Source: Clostridia bacterium (GTDB lineage Bacteria > Bacillota > Clostridia > Christensenellales > Borkfalkiaceae). From it: 38,371 nucleotides of DNA. The notes beneath the pieces are model-generated. The model saw only the letters and a program-made list of their open reading frames with translations. It had not been told where the DNA came from and made no database searches. The stretch covers positions 1-38,371 of the forward strand of contig JAFTSO010000047.1 in NCBI GenBank assembly GCA_017467265.1. Direction: 5' to 3'. Positions 31,852 through 38,371 of this stretch are shown here, piece by piece (within the stretch, counting starts at the first letter, position 1; every line of letters starts with the position of its first letter). A program made the position numbers and the translations under genes.

Positions 31852-33456
31852 TTAGTTCGCCTGTCTTCTATAATCGGGCAGGAGCTTGGGCGATTGCGTA
31901 TCCGACGAGATACCTGCGTCGGCAAGTTCTTTCTCGAACGCCTGTACGTGATCGAGCGTCAACTCTTTGAGCTCTACGCTCTTGTACTTTTCACCAGCCT
32001 GCTGACCTGCGTTTCTACCGAATACGATAATGTCGAGCAAGGAGTTACCCATAAGTCTGTTCGTACCGTGGATACCGCCAACCGCTTCGCCTGCTACGTA
32101 CAAGTTTTCAATGCACGTCATACCGTTTGCGCCGATGTCGATACCGCCGTTCTGGTAATGAAGCGTGGGATAAATCAAAATGGGTTCTTTACGAATATCG
32201 ATACCGTATTTACCAAACATTCTCAGCATTGCAGGAATACGTTTTTCAATCGTGCCCTCACCGTTCAAAATATCGATAAGCGGCGTGTCCAGCCATACGC
32301 CTTCGCCGTCCGTCGTCTTGATCCCGTTGCCGTTTTGCTTACATTCACGAATAATGGAAGATGCGGTAACATCGCGCGTTTCCAGCGAATATACGAACGC
32401 TTCACCGTCCTTGTTGACGAGCTGTGCGCCCAGTGAACGCACCTTTTCGGTTACGAGCGCACCGTAGATCTGCGTGGGCTCTGCCGCACCCGTAGGGTGA
32501 TACTGCAACGTTTCGGGATAGAGCAATTTTGCGCCTGCTCTGTAAGCAAGCACCAAGCCGTCTGCCGTCGCACCGTAGTGGTTGGACGTAGGGAAACCCT
32601 GATAATGCAATCTGCCTGCGCCGCCCGTCGCGATAACGACCGTCTTCGCTCTTGCAATCAAAATTTCTTTCGTTTCCATATTCATCAACACCGCGCCTGC
32701 AATCTTGCCGTCGGTGTCTTTGATAAGTTCGATCGCCGCCGTGAAATCTACCACCGTGATACCGCGGTTGAACACTTCGTCGCGGAGCGTTCTCATGATT
32801 TCCGAACCCGAATAGTCGCGGCAAGCGTGCATACGCTTTCTGGACGTACCGCCGCCGTGCGTGGTGACCATCGTGCCGTCTTCTTCTTTGTCGAACATAA
32901 CGCCGAGATTGTTCAGCCACAAAATCGCCTCGGGCGCTTCGTTTACAAGCTTATATAAAAGTTCGGGCTTGTTCATAAAGTGACCGCCGCCGAGCGCGTC
33001 GAGATAGTGCGTAGCAGGACTGTCGTTGGGTTTGTCAGCAGCCTGAATACCGCCCTCTGCCATCGCCGTGTTTGCATCGCCCAAGCGGAGCTTTGTAGCG
33101 ATCATAACCTTTGCGCCGCGTTCGTGCGCTTCAATCGCCGCGGACGAGCCTGCGCCGCCACCGCCGATTACCAACACGTCCACGTCGTAATCGATCTTCG
33201 AAAGGTCGATTTTCATATCCTTGATACGGGAATGCCCCTGCAAGAGTGCAGCGAGTTCGTGCAATACTTTGCCGCCCTTGTTTTTGCCCACTTTCAGTTC
33301 TTCATAGGCAGACGTGATATAGTCGGGGTGGAACTGTGCCAAAACGGCGTCCTTTTCTTCCGCCGTCATACGCGCGTGGAGCTTTTCAATACGAGAAGCG
33401 CGCGTTGCCTCTACTTTTTTCATAGATTCAAGTTGTTCTTGCGTGTAATGATACAT
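31852..33456 (-). CDS. frdA: Soluble fumarate reductase flavoprotein subunit (FrdA/SdhA/TfrA family)
   Basis: The 534-residue FAD protein reduces fumarate to succinate. The Rossmann motif is DVLVIGGGGAGSSAAIEA (about 93-110). Catalytic residues line up with the family: H320 in QYHPTG, R361 in ETRDV, H433 in LHYQNGG and R467 in GIHGTNRLMGN. The His that covalently binds FAD in membrane Frd/Sdh is Asn (N129 in GDANTAMAEGG), so FAD is probably non-covalent. About 90 helical residues precede the FAD motif, an unusual extension. The C-terminal capping region is short. No cytochrome b or anchor subunit gene follows. It starts 12 nt after frdB (AAGGAG site). L-aspartate oxidase and adenylylsulfate reductase are related but fit the context less well. 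Confidence 0.88.
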   Translation of the reverse strand: MYHYTQEQLESMKKVEATRASRIEKLHARMTAEEKDAVLAQFHPDYITSAYEELKVGKNKGGKVLHELAALLQGHSRIKDMKIDLSKIDYDVDVLVIGGGGAGSSAAIEAHERGAKVMIATKLRLGDANTAMAEGGIQAADKPNDSPATHYLDALGGGHFMNKPELLYKLVNEAPEAILWLNNLGVMFDKEEDGTMVTTHGGGTSRKRMHACRDYSGSEIMRTLRDEVFNRGITVVDFTAAIELIKDTDGKIAGAVLMNMETKEILIARAKTVVIATGGAGRLHYQGFPTSNHYGATADGLVLAYRAGAKLLYPETLQYHPTGAAEPTQIYGALVTEKVRSLGAQLVNKDGEAFVYSLETRDVTASSIIRECKQNGNGIKTTDGEGVWLDTPLIDILNGEGTIEKRIPAMLRMFGKYGIDIRKEPILIYPTLHYQNGGIDIGANGMTCIENLYVAGEAVGGIHGTNRLMGNSLLDIIVFGRNAGQQAGEKYKSVELKELTLDHVQAFEKELADAGISSDTQSPKLLPDYRRQAN

Positions 33457-33468
33457 AGCGCCTTCTCC

Positions 33469-34143
33469 TTATTTCTCGATTTCTCTGTGATTGTACAGGT
33501 TTTTCTGTTCTTCCAGCGGCGTGTTCATAATCGATTCGAGTGCCGCTTTGCAATCCCCTGCGTCGATCTCCGCAACACGGTTGATCAAGTGTTCGCTCTT
33601 GGGTGCGAGATATTTACCCGTCAAACGTCTGGTAAGCAACGCAACCTGCGGATGCGAAATGCCTGCCGGGCAACGAGACGAACATACGCCGCACATTACG
33701 CAGTCAAAGCTCTCTTCCGCTGCTTTTTCGTATTCGCCGCGCTGTGCGTACGCGATATACTGCATAACGTTGAGTTCCTGCGTGCAGCTCTTCGTACAAG
33801 CATTACAGCCAATACACGAATAAATTTCGGGATACAGCTGCATCATAATTTGCTGCGTGGGTTTGACTTGATTGATGTCGTACACTTGCTTAACCAAGGG
33901 GAAGAACGGCAACGTCGCTACGTACATGCCCTCTTCTACTTGCTGTTGACAAGCAAGACAGGTTTTGAGTTCTTGTTGACCTTTGATACGGTAAATGGTC
34001 GAACAAGCGCCGCAGAAACCGTTTCTGCATCCGCAACCGCGGACGAGCTGATATCCTGCGTACTCCATCGCTTTCATAATCGTTAAACTTTCCGGAACTT
34101 GATAGCGTTTACCGAAAAGAAATACGTTTACCATTTTTTCCAT
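33469..34143 (-). CDS. frdB: Fumarate reductase iron-sulfur subunit (FrdB-like)
   Basis: The 224-residue protein has an N-terminal [2Fe-2S] ferredoxin domain (C37, C39, C44, C47, then C62 and C65) and two CxxCxxCxxxC motifs (C110-C120 and C148-C158, the second followed by Pro). Membrane-type FrdB carries a [2Fe-2S], a [4Fe-4S] and a [3Fe-4S] cluster; here both C-terminal sites have a full cysteine set, which suggests two [4Fe-4S] clusters, as in the iron-sulfur subunit of thiol:fumarate reductase. However, the CCG domain of that protein (TfrB) is absent. The subunit would pass electrons to FrdA. It lies between the FAD/NAD oxidoreductase gene and frdA with gaps of 12 nt. Confidence 0.88.
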   Translation of the reverse strand: MEKMVNVFLFGKRYQVPESLTIMKAMEYAGYQLVRGCGCRNGFCGACSTIYRIKGQQELKTCLACQQQVEEGMYVATLPFFPLVKQVYDINQVKPTQQIMMQLYPEIYSCIGCNACTKSCTQELNVMQYIAYAQRGEYEKAAEESFDCVMCGVCSSRCPAGISHPQVALLTRRLTGKYLAPKSEHLINRVAEIDAGDCKAALESIMNTPLEEQKNLYNHREIEK

Positions 34144-34155
34144 AGTTTTCTCTCC

Positions 34156-34983
34156 TTAATACTCGTCGGGCAATTCGTCGAGCTCCGTCATACGGAACAC
34201 GGGACCGTCTTTACATACGAACTTATCGCCTACGTTGCATCTTCCGCATTTGCCGATACCGCATTTCATACGGAGTTCCAATGTCGTATATACGCGGGAT
34301 TTTTCAAAGCCGAGCTCTAAAAGCCCCGCCAGCGTAAACTTGATCATAATGGGAGGTCCGCACAAAACCGCCGTCATCGAAGGGTCTAACCCCAACTCTT
34401 TGACATAGGCAGGTACGAATCCAACGTGTCCGCCCCAACCTTCTTGAGGACGGTCGATCGTGAGATAAACTTCCGTGTTCGGTTCGTTTACCCACTCCGT
34501 TTGGATCTCTTCAATGTCCACGAGATCGTCTTTACTTCTCGCACCGTACACGATGACGACTTTGCCGTAATTTTCACGGTAATGACGAACGTAGTTGATT
34601 ACGCTGCGCAAAGGCGCAAGACCGATACCGCCGGCAATAAAGAGCAAATCTTTGCCTTTAAAATCCTCTTCCACGGGGAAGTTCTTGCCGTACGGACCGC
34701 GAACAGTGATCTGCTGACCGACTTCCATAGCGTGAATCACTTCGGTTACACAACCGCATTTTTTAATGGAAAATTCCATATATTCTTCGTTCGTAGGCGA
34801 AGAAGTGATGGAGAACATACACTCGCCGACGCCGGGCACGGATACCATCGCGCATTGCCCGGGCATATGTTGGAACAGCTTTTTGCCGTCCGTTCCTACC
34901 ACGCGGAAAGTTTTTACGTCGGGCGTATCTTTACGAATGTCCGTAATGACGCCTACTTTCGGAATGAGATTTTCTTCAATCAT
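34156..34983 (-). CDS. FAD/NAD(P)-binding oxidoreductase (FlxA/AsrB-like)
   Basis: The 275-residue protein belongs to the ferredoxin-NADP reductase-like group that includes AsrB, PyrK and FlxA. It has a flavin-binding barrel (MPGQCAMVSVPGVGECMFSITSSP, about 40-63), a nucleotide-binding region (LLFIAGGIGLAPLRSVI, 113-129; GARSKDD; LCGPPIMIKFT) and a C-terminal [2Fe-2S] site with C241, C246, C249 and C257. It would oxidise NADH or NADPH and feed electrons to the neighbouring iron-sulfur subunits. Its ATG overlaps the end of the upstream gene by 8 nt. In sulfate reducers FlxA does this for the FlxABCD-HdrABC complex. AsrB of sulfite reductase is the main alternative, but no AsrC is seen. Confidence 0.85.
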   Translation of the reverse strand: MIEENLIPKVGVITDIRKDTPDVKTFRVVGTDGKKLFQHMPGQCAMVSVPGVGECMFSITSSPTNEEYMEFSIKKCGCVTEVIHAMEVGQQITVRGPYGKNFPVEEDFKGKDLLFIAGGIGLAPLRSVINYVRHYRENYGKVVIVYGARSKDDLVDIEEIQTEWVNEPNTEVYLTIDRPQEGWGGHVGFVPAYVKELGLDPSMTAVLCGPPIMIKFTLAGLLELGFEKSRVYTTLELRMKCGIGKCGRCNVGDKFVCKDGPVFRMTELDELPDEY

Positions 34984-36022
34984 TTGCGTTTCCTCCCAGC
35001 GTTTTGATTACTTTGACGATGTTCAGACGTTGAGGACACTTGTTCACGCAACGTCCGCAACCGACACACGAATACAATCCATCGTTCTGCGAGGGATAAT
35101 ATACGAGTTTATGCATAAATCTTTGACGATATCTTTGCATTTGCGTCGTACGGGAGTTACCGTGCGCCATCAGCGTGAAATCCGAATACATACAGGAGTC
35201 CCAGCAGCGGTAGCGGATTACGCCTTCGTTCGTCTTGAAATCGCGAATGTCGAAACATTGACAAGTCGGGCATACGAACGTACACGTTCCGCAACCCAGG
35301 CACGCTTCGCTCAACGACTCCCAAGCGGGATCGTCGAATAATTCGTTCAGGTTTTCGGGTTTGAAACGACTCAAATCCAACGCCGCAAAAGGCAAGCTTT
35401 CCAAAACCGCTTTGGTTGCCGCCTGCTGCGCTTCGACTTCCGCTTCTCCGCCGTTTTCAAAAAGCTCTTTGACAAGCTCGGTCAAGCTCTCGCCCTTTTC
35501 GGTGTTCGCCCGCCAATACAGATAGTTGTCGTCAAGCCAAGTCGTTACGTCGCCCTGCGGAGCCGCCGCATCGATTCCGAATACGCCGCAAAAACAGCTT
35601 TCTTCTGGACGGGAGCAAGCCAACGTTACGATCGTCGTCGCTTCTCTTCTGATTTGATAATAGGTGTCTACGGGATCGGCAAGGAATACTTTATCGAGCA
35701 CTTCGATCGCCTTATAATCACAAGCCTTCACTCCGAACGCCACAAAGGGCTTTTCGTCCGTTTTTTCCGCGAGCGCCTGACGTACGTCGATTACCTCGAT
35801 GTTTTTACCGTCCGTTTTAAACTTCATCATATTTTCCGTTTGCGGGAAGAAGATATTCTTGGGGGATTTTACCGTTTTCAACGTTTCAAGGGACACTTCT
35901 TTTCCTTCGCTCCAAACGGCGTAATTCACTTCGCCCGCTTTTTTCACGGGAATAAACAAACCCATCGTTTCATTGATCTTTGCGTACAGCTCGTTCAATC
36001 TTTCTTTTGCAATCTTCAACAT
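34976..36022 (-). CDS. 4Fe-4S dicluster protein (AsrA/FlxC-like)
   Basis: The 348-residue protein has two full CxxCxxCxxxCP motifs (C241-C251 and C319-C329) in its C-terminal half. The N-terminal half has FGVKACDYKAIEVLDKVF and CSRPEESCFC, typical of the AsrA/Fer4_22 family of electron-transfer subunits. It resembles its upstream neighbour in plan (a KxCD motif around residue 100, then two clusters), so the pair are probably old paralogues. Start: ATG shares one base with the TAA of the upstream gene (TAATG), with GGAGG just before. It likely bridges the NADH-oxidising subunit and HdrA or FrdB. Confidence 0.8.
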   Translation of the reverse strand: MLKIAKERLNELYAKINETMGLFIPVKKAGEVNYAVWSEGKEVSLETLKTVKSPKNIFFPQTENMMKFKTDGKNIEVIDVRQALAEKTDEKPFVAFGVKACDYKAIEVLDKVFLADPVDTYYQIRREATTIVTLACSRPEESCFCGVFGIDAAAPQGDVTTWLDDNYLYWRANTEKGESLTELVKELFENGGEAEVEAQQAATKAVLESLPFAALDLSRFKPENLNELFDDPAWESLSEACLGCGTCTFVCPTCQCFDIRDFKTNEGVIRYRCWDSCMYSDFTLMAHGNSRTTQMQRYRQRFMHKLVYYPSQNDGLYSCVGCGRCVNKCPQRLNIVKVIKTLGGNAND

Positions 36023-36999
36023 TATTTCGCCTCCCCGTAAACCACGTCGTTGACTTCCGAATCCCCTTCGGTAAACGAAGTGAGCGGCGTTTTGCCTTCG
36101 GATTCTTCGCCGGCTTGATACTCGCCGTACAAGCCGTCGATATCTTTGATGAATTTTCGATTGAGAAGGTGCAGAGGAATGTTTTGAGGACATACCCTCG
36201 AACATTCGCCGCAATCCGTACATCTGCCCGATACGTGGAACGCGCGGATCACGTGGAACAACTGTTCCTCAAATTGATCGTCGTTCGCTTTCGCCGCAAT
36301 CCCCGAAGCGGGATTGTCAAATACGCATTTCAAGCACGAACAAGCGGGACATACGTTACGGCACGCGTTACAGCGGATACACTTGGATAATTGCTCACGC
36401 CAGAACGCGAAACGTTCGTCTGCGGTCATCGCTTCCAATTTCTCCACTTCTTCAAAACGGTTTACGTCTTTGGCTTCACGCTCGTGCAGAATGATCTCCT
36501 CGTCTTTCGCTACGTGCGTTTTCGTACAAGTAGCGCATTTCGTAAGCACGACGTCGGGTTTATACAACGTCGCATTTCCGTAAGCAGACGTAACGTTTAC
36601 GTCCTTGCCTACGACTTCCACACCCGTCACGCCGACGATTCCGTTTCCTTTAATTTTTTCGATATCGAGTTTTCCAAGGCACTCTACCGCGATCACGTAC
36701 ACGTTTTCACGCTTGATACGGTATTCTTTTACGAGCTGATTAAAGCTGTACGTATCGCAAGGCTTCAAAAATACAGCCGTTTTACCTTCTTTCTTGCTGA
36801 CTTGGATCAAGTATTTGGAAAGGTTTGCGCCGCAGAAATAATCGTAAACGAAATCTTTCAATTCCTCTACCGTTTCAAAAACCGCAGGGGAGGGATCGAA
36901 ACAAAAATCCCCTTTCTTCCAGCCGACTACACGAGCAACTTCACCGCTTTCCAACAGCGCTTTCGCGCGCTCTATCATTTTCAATTCTACGTCTTTCAT
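36022..36999 (-). CDS. 4Fe-4S electron-transfer protein with FrhB-like region (FlxB-like)
   Basis: The 325-residue protein has FLKPCDTYSFNQLVKEY (about 77-93) and VYVIAVEC (C107) as in FrhB/FdhB-type proteins. KCATCTK (C155, C158) follows, then two CxxCxxCxxxCP sites (C207-C217 and C260-C270). It carries at least two [4Fe-4S] clusters, and the extra cysteines could hold a third. Gene order and size fit one of the two ferredoxin-type Flx subunits. SD: AAGGAGG, and the start lies 2 nt after the MvhD-like stop, so it is tightly coupled. Whether it binds flavin cannot be seen. Confidence 0.78.
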   Translation of the reverse strand: MKDVELKMIERAKALLESGEVARVVGWKKGDFCFDPSPAVFETVEELKDFVYDYFCGANLSKYLIQVSKKEGKTAVFLKPCDTYSFNQLVKEYRIKRENVYVIAVECLGKLDIEKIKGNGIVGVTGVEVVGKDVNVTSAYGNATLYKPDVVLTKCATCTKTHVAKDEEIILHEREAKDVNRFEEVEKLEAMTADERFAFWREQLSKCIRCNACRNVCPACSCLKCVFDNPASGIAAKANDDQFEEQLFHVIRAFHVSGRCTDCGECSRVCPQNIPLHLLNRKFIKDIDGLYGEYQAGEESEGKTPLTSFTEGDSEVNDVVYGEAK

Positions 37000-37000
37000 C

Positions 37001-37456
37001 TTACTCGCCCTCCTTTACTCTCAAGTCGGTAAGGCGTTTATTTTCGCCAAGTTTCGTTACCGTTTCCACGAAATCGTTCATCACGGCGGAGAAACGCGCG
37101 CCCTCTGCCGCGGATACCCACTCTACGCGGGTACGCTCTTTTTCAATCCCCATATAATCCAGGAAATTGAACAGGAGCGCCATTCTTCTTCTCGTGTAAT
37201 AGTTACCCGTAACGTAGTGACAATCCCCGGGATGGCAACCGCAAAGGATTACGCCGTCCGCGCCCTGTTGGAACGCCTTCAAAATGAACGTGGGATTTAC
37301 ACGACAGGAACAAGGTACGCGAATGATCTTTACGTTCGCCGGATACGTCAGACGGCTGGAGCCTGCAAGATCCGCGCCGGCGTACGAACACCAGTTACAG
37401 CAGAACGCTACGATATTCGGCGTAAATTCTTTCTTTTCCGTAGTTACTTCTTGCAT
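37001..37456 (-). CDS. MvhD/FlxD-like hydrogenase iron-sulfur subunit
   Basis: The 151-residue protein has the MvhD/FlpD cysteine pattern: FCCNWCSYAGADLAG (C19, C20, C23), PCSCRVNP (C49, C51) and CGCHPGDCHY.TGN (C72, C74, C79). MvhD-type proteins carry a [2Fe-2S] cluster and dock the electron-donating module (hydrogenase, formate dehydrogenase or Flx) onto HdrA. Start: ATG with GAGG upstream, overlapping the end of hdrA by 13 nt; a longer frame inside hdrA is less likely. The direct contact with hdrA is the same as in many HdrA-MvhD pairs. Confidence 0.9.
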   Translation of the reverse strand: MQEVTTEKKEFTPNIVAFCCNWCSYAGADLAGSSRLTYPANVKIIRVPCSCRVNPTFILKAFQQGADGVILCGCHPGDCHYVTGNYYTRRRMALLFNFLDYMGIEKERTRVEWVSAAEGARFSAVMNDFVETVTKLGENKRLTDLRVKEGE

Positions 37457-38371
37457 ATCGCTTCTACCTCCGACATAATCTGTTTCGAGCTGAATCCTTT
37501 CAGATCCATCGCTCCCGACGGACAAGTTACCGTACACGCGCCGCAACCTTGACATACTGCAGGATTGACCGACGCTACGCGACGGGTTTCCGTCTTACCG
37601 CCGCCGAGACGGAATTCCTTATCGAGATACGTGATCGCGCCGTACGCGCATACGTTCGCGCATTGGCTACATCCGTTACACATCATTTCATCGGGCGTCG
37701 CTACGCAAGGATTGGTCTTGAGTTTATCTTTTACGAGCAAGCCGATTACTTTCGCCGCGCAAGCGGAAGCTTGCGATACCGTTTCAGGAATATCTTTCGG
37801 GCCTTGGCATACGCCTGCGAGATATACGCCCGCCGTAGGACTTTCTACCGGACGAAGCTTCGCGTGGGATTCGGTGAGGAAGTTGTTGGTATCGATGCTC
37901 GCCGTGAGCAACGTAGCCACCTTTCTAACCGAAGGCTCGGGTTCGATCGCCGTTGCGAGAACGACGAGATCGGATGCAATCGTAATTTGTTCGTTGTCGA
38001 TGAGGTTAGAACCCTGCACCATCAACTTACCGTTTTCGTTATACACTTTGCCGACCATACCCTTGATATAGTCCACTCCGTACTGTTCCACCGCGCGGCG
38101 GTAGAATTCGTCGTAATTCTTACCGGGCGTACGAACGTCGATATAGAATACGTGAACTTCGGTATCGGGATATTTTTCACGAATGAGCATTGCGTGCTTC
38201 GCCGTATACATACAGCAGATCTTCGAGCAATAAGGCTTGCCGCAACCGCTGGAATCACGAGAGCCTACGCATTGAATAAACGTGATTACTTTCGGATGTT
38301 CGTTATCGGAAGGACGCAACAACGTACCGCCCGTAGGACCAGCCGCGTTCATCAAACGCTCCAACTCCAAC
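37444..38371 (-). CDS. hdrA: HdrA-like flavin/iron-sulfur subunit, 5' part outside the window
   Basis: The last 308 or so residues are present. They contain VITFIQCVGSRD...YCSKICCMYTAKHA, the HdrA region that follows the FAD domain. Next are DIRT-like VRTPGKNYDEFYRR, LATAIEPEP, FLTESHAKLRPVES.TAGVYLAGVCQGPKDIPETV (FAD-binding end), and two 4Fe-4S sites (CNGCSQCANVCAYGAI and CQGCGACTVTCPSGAM). HdrA is the flavin-based electron-bifurcating subunit of heterodisulfide reductase complexes and of bacterial Hdr-Flx systems. The N-terminal FAD motif, any fused domain and any hdrB/hdrC genes would lie beyond the right edge. Confidence 0.92.
   Translation of the reverse strand, partial: LELERLMNAAGPTGGTLLRPSDNEHPKVITFIQCVGSRDSSGCGKPYCSKICCMYTAKHAMLIREKYPDTEVHVFYIDVRTPGKNYDEFYRRAVEQYGVDYIKGMVGKVYNENGKLMVQGSNLIDNEQITIASDLVVLATAIEPEPSVRKVATLLTASIDTNNFLTESHAKLRPVESPTAGVYLAGVCQGPKDIPETVSQASACAAKVIGLLVKDKLKTNPCVATPDEMMCNGCSQCANVCAYGAITYLDKEFRLGGGKTETRRVASVNPAVCQGCGACTVTCPSGAMDLKGFSSKQIMSEVEAICKK

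Noticed and set aside
34156-36999. Anaerobic sulfite reductase (asrAB) in place of Flx-type subunits.
   Set aside because: No asrC-like sirohaem subunit is present, and the genes are embedded between hdrA-mvhD and frdBA, which fits an Hdr-Flx electron-transfer role.

Overview
The window comes from an anaerobic, low- to mid-GC Gram-positive bacterium, most likely an uncultured member of the Clostridia. The evidence is a yabP-yabQ-divIC block, RNase J, AGGAG-type ribosome binding sites, G3E metal GTPases, a yybP-ykoY manganese riboswitch, and a soluble HdrA/Flx-type electron-transfer cluster. Every gene I can support is on the minus strand, so transcription runs from high to low coordinates. 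No tRNA, rRNA, CRISPR array, intact insertion sequence or prophage gene was seen.

Right end (about 30.5-38.4 kb, reading leftward): an anaerobic redox operon enters from outside the window. It encodes the C-terminal half of an HdrA-like flavoprotein, an MvhD/FlxD-like iron-sulfur protein, two iron-sulfur proteins with paired 4Fe-4S motifs, a FAD/NAD-binding oxidoreductase, then FrdB-like and FrdA-like subunits of a soluble fumarate reductase, and last a transporter of the aspartate:alanine exchanger family. The genes overlap or nearly touch. They suggest an NADH-dependent, possibly electron-bifurcating fumarate reductase complex with a succinate exporter at the end. This is the most interesting system in the window.

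Middle right (26.5-30.5 kb): a P-type cation ATPase lies behind a sigma-A promoter, a yybP-ykoY-like aptamer and an intrinsic terminator, so it is probably a manganese exporter. Next is an abundant-looking unknown protein (coiled coil plus a conserved domain of unknown function) whose leader carries a 15-codon overlapping ORF.

Centre (15.8-26.5 kb): a long co-directional series with short gaps encodes RNase J, the tRNA wobble-uridine enzymes TrmR and TrhP, L-asparaginase, an M3 oligopeptidase, an M29 aminopeptidase, a His/Cys-rich G3E GTPase, a second G3E GTPase fused to a DUF1980-like domain, and a LOG-family phosphoribohydrolase, then a terminator. Themes are tRNA/RNA processing, peptide use and metal (zinc) allocation.

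Left centre (4.6-15.8 kb): a GH2 beta-mannosidase, a cytidylate-kinase-like protein and a MATE transporter form one unit. A RecD/Dda-like helicase has its own promoter with almost no leader. A TtcA-family tRNA thiolase has its own promoter and is followed by yabP, yabQ, divIC, a Ppx/GppA phosphatase, an M50 membrane protease and malQ, ending in a strong terminator.

Left end (1-4.6 kb): two cell-surface protein genes share a near-identical 82-bp promoter cassette. One encodes a large secreted protein with Ig-like and GLUG-like segments. The other encodes a lipoprotein with 148-residue repeats that is interrupted by a Trp-to-TAG nonsense codon; it runs off the left edge.
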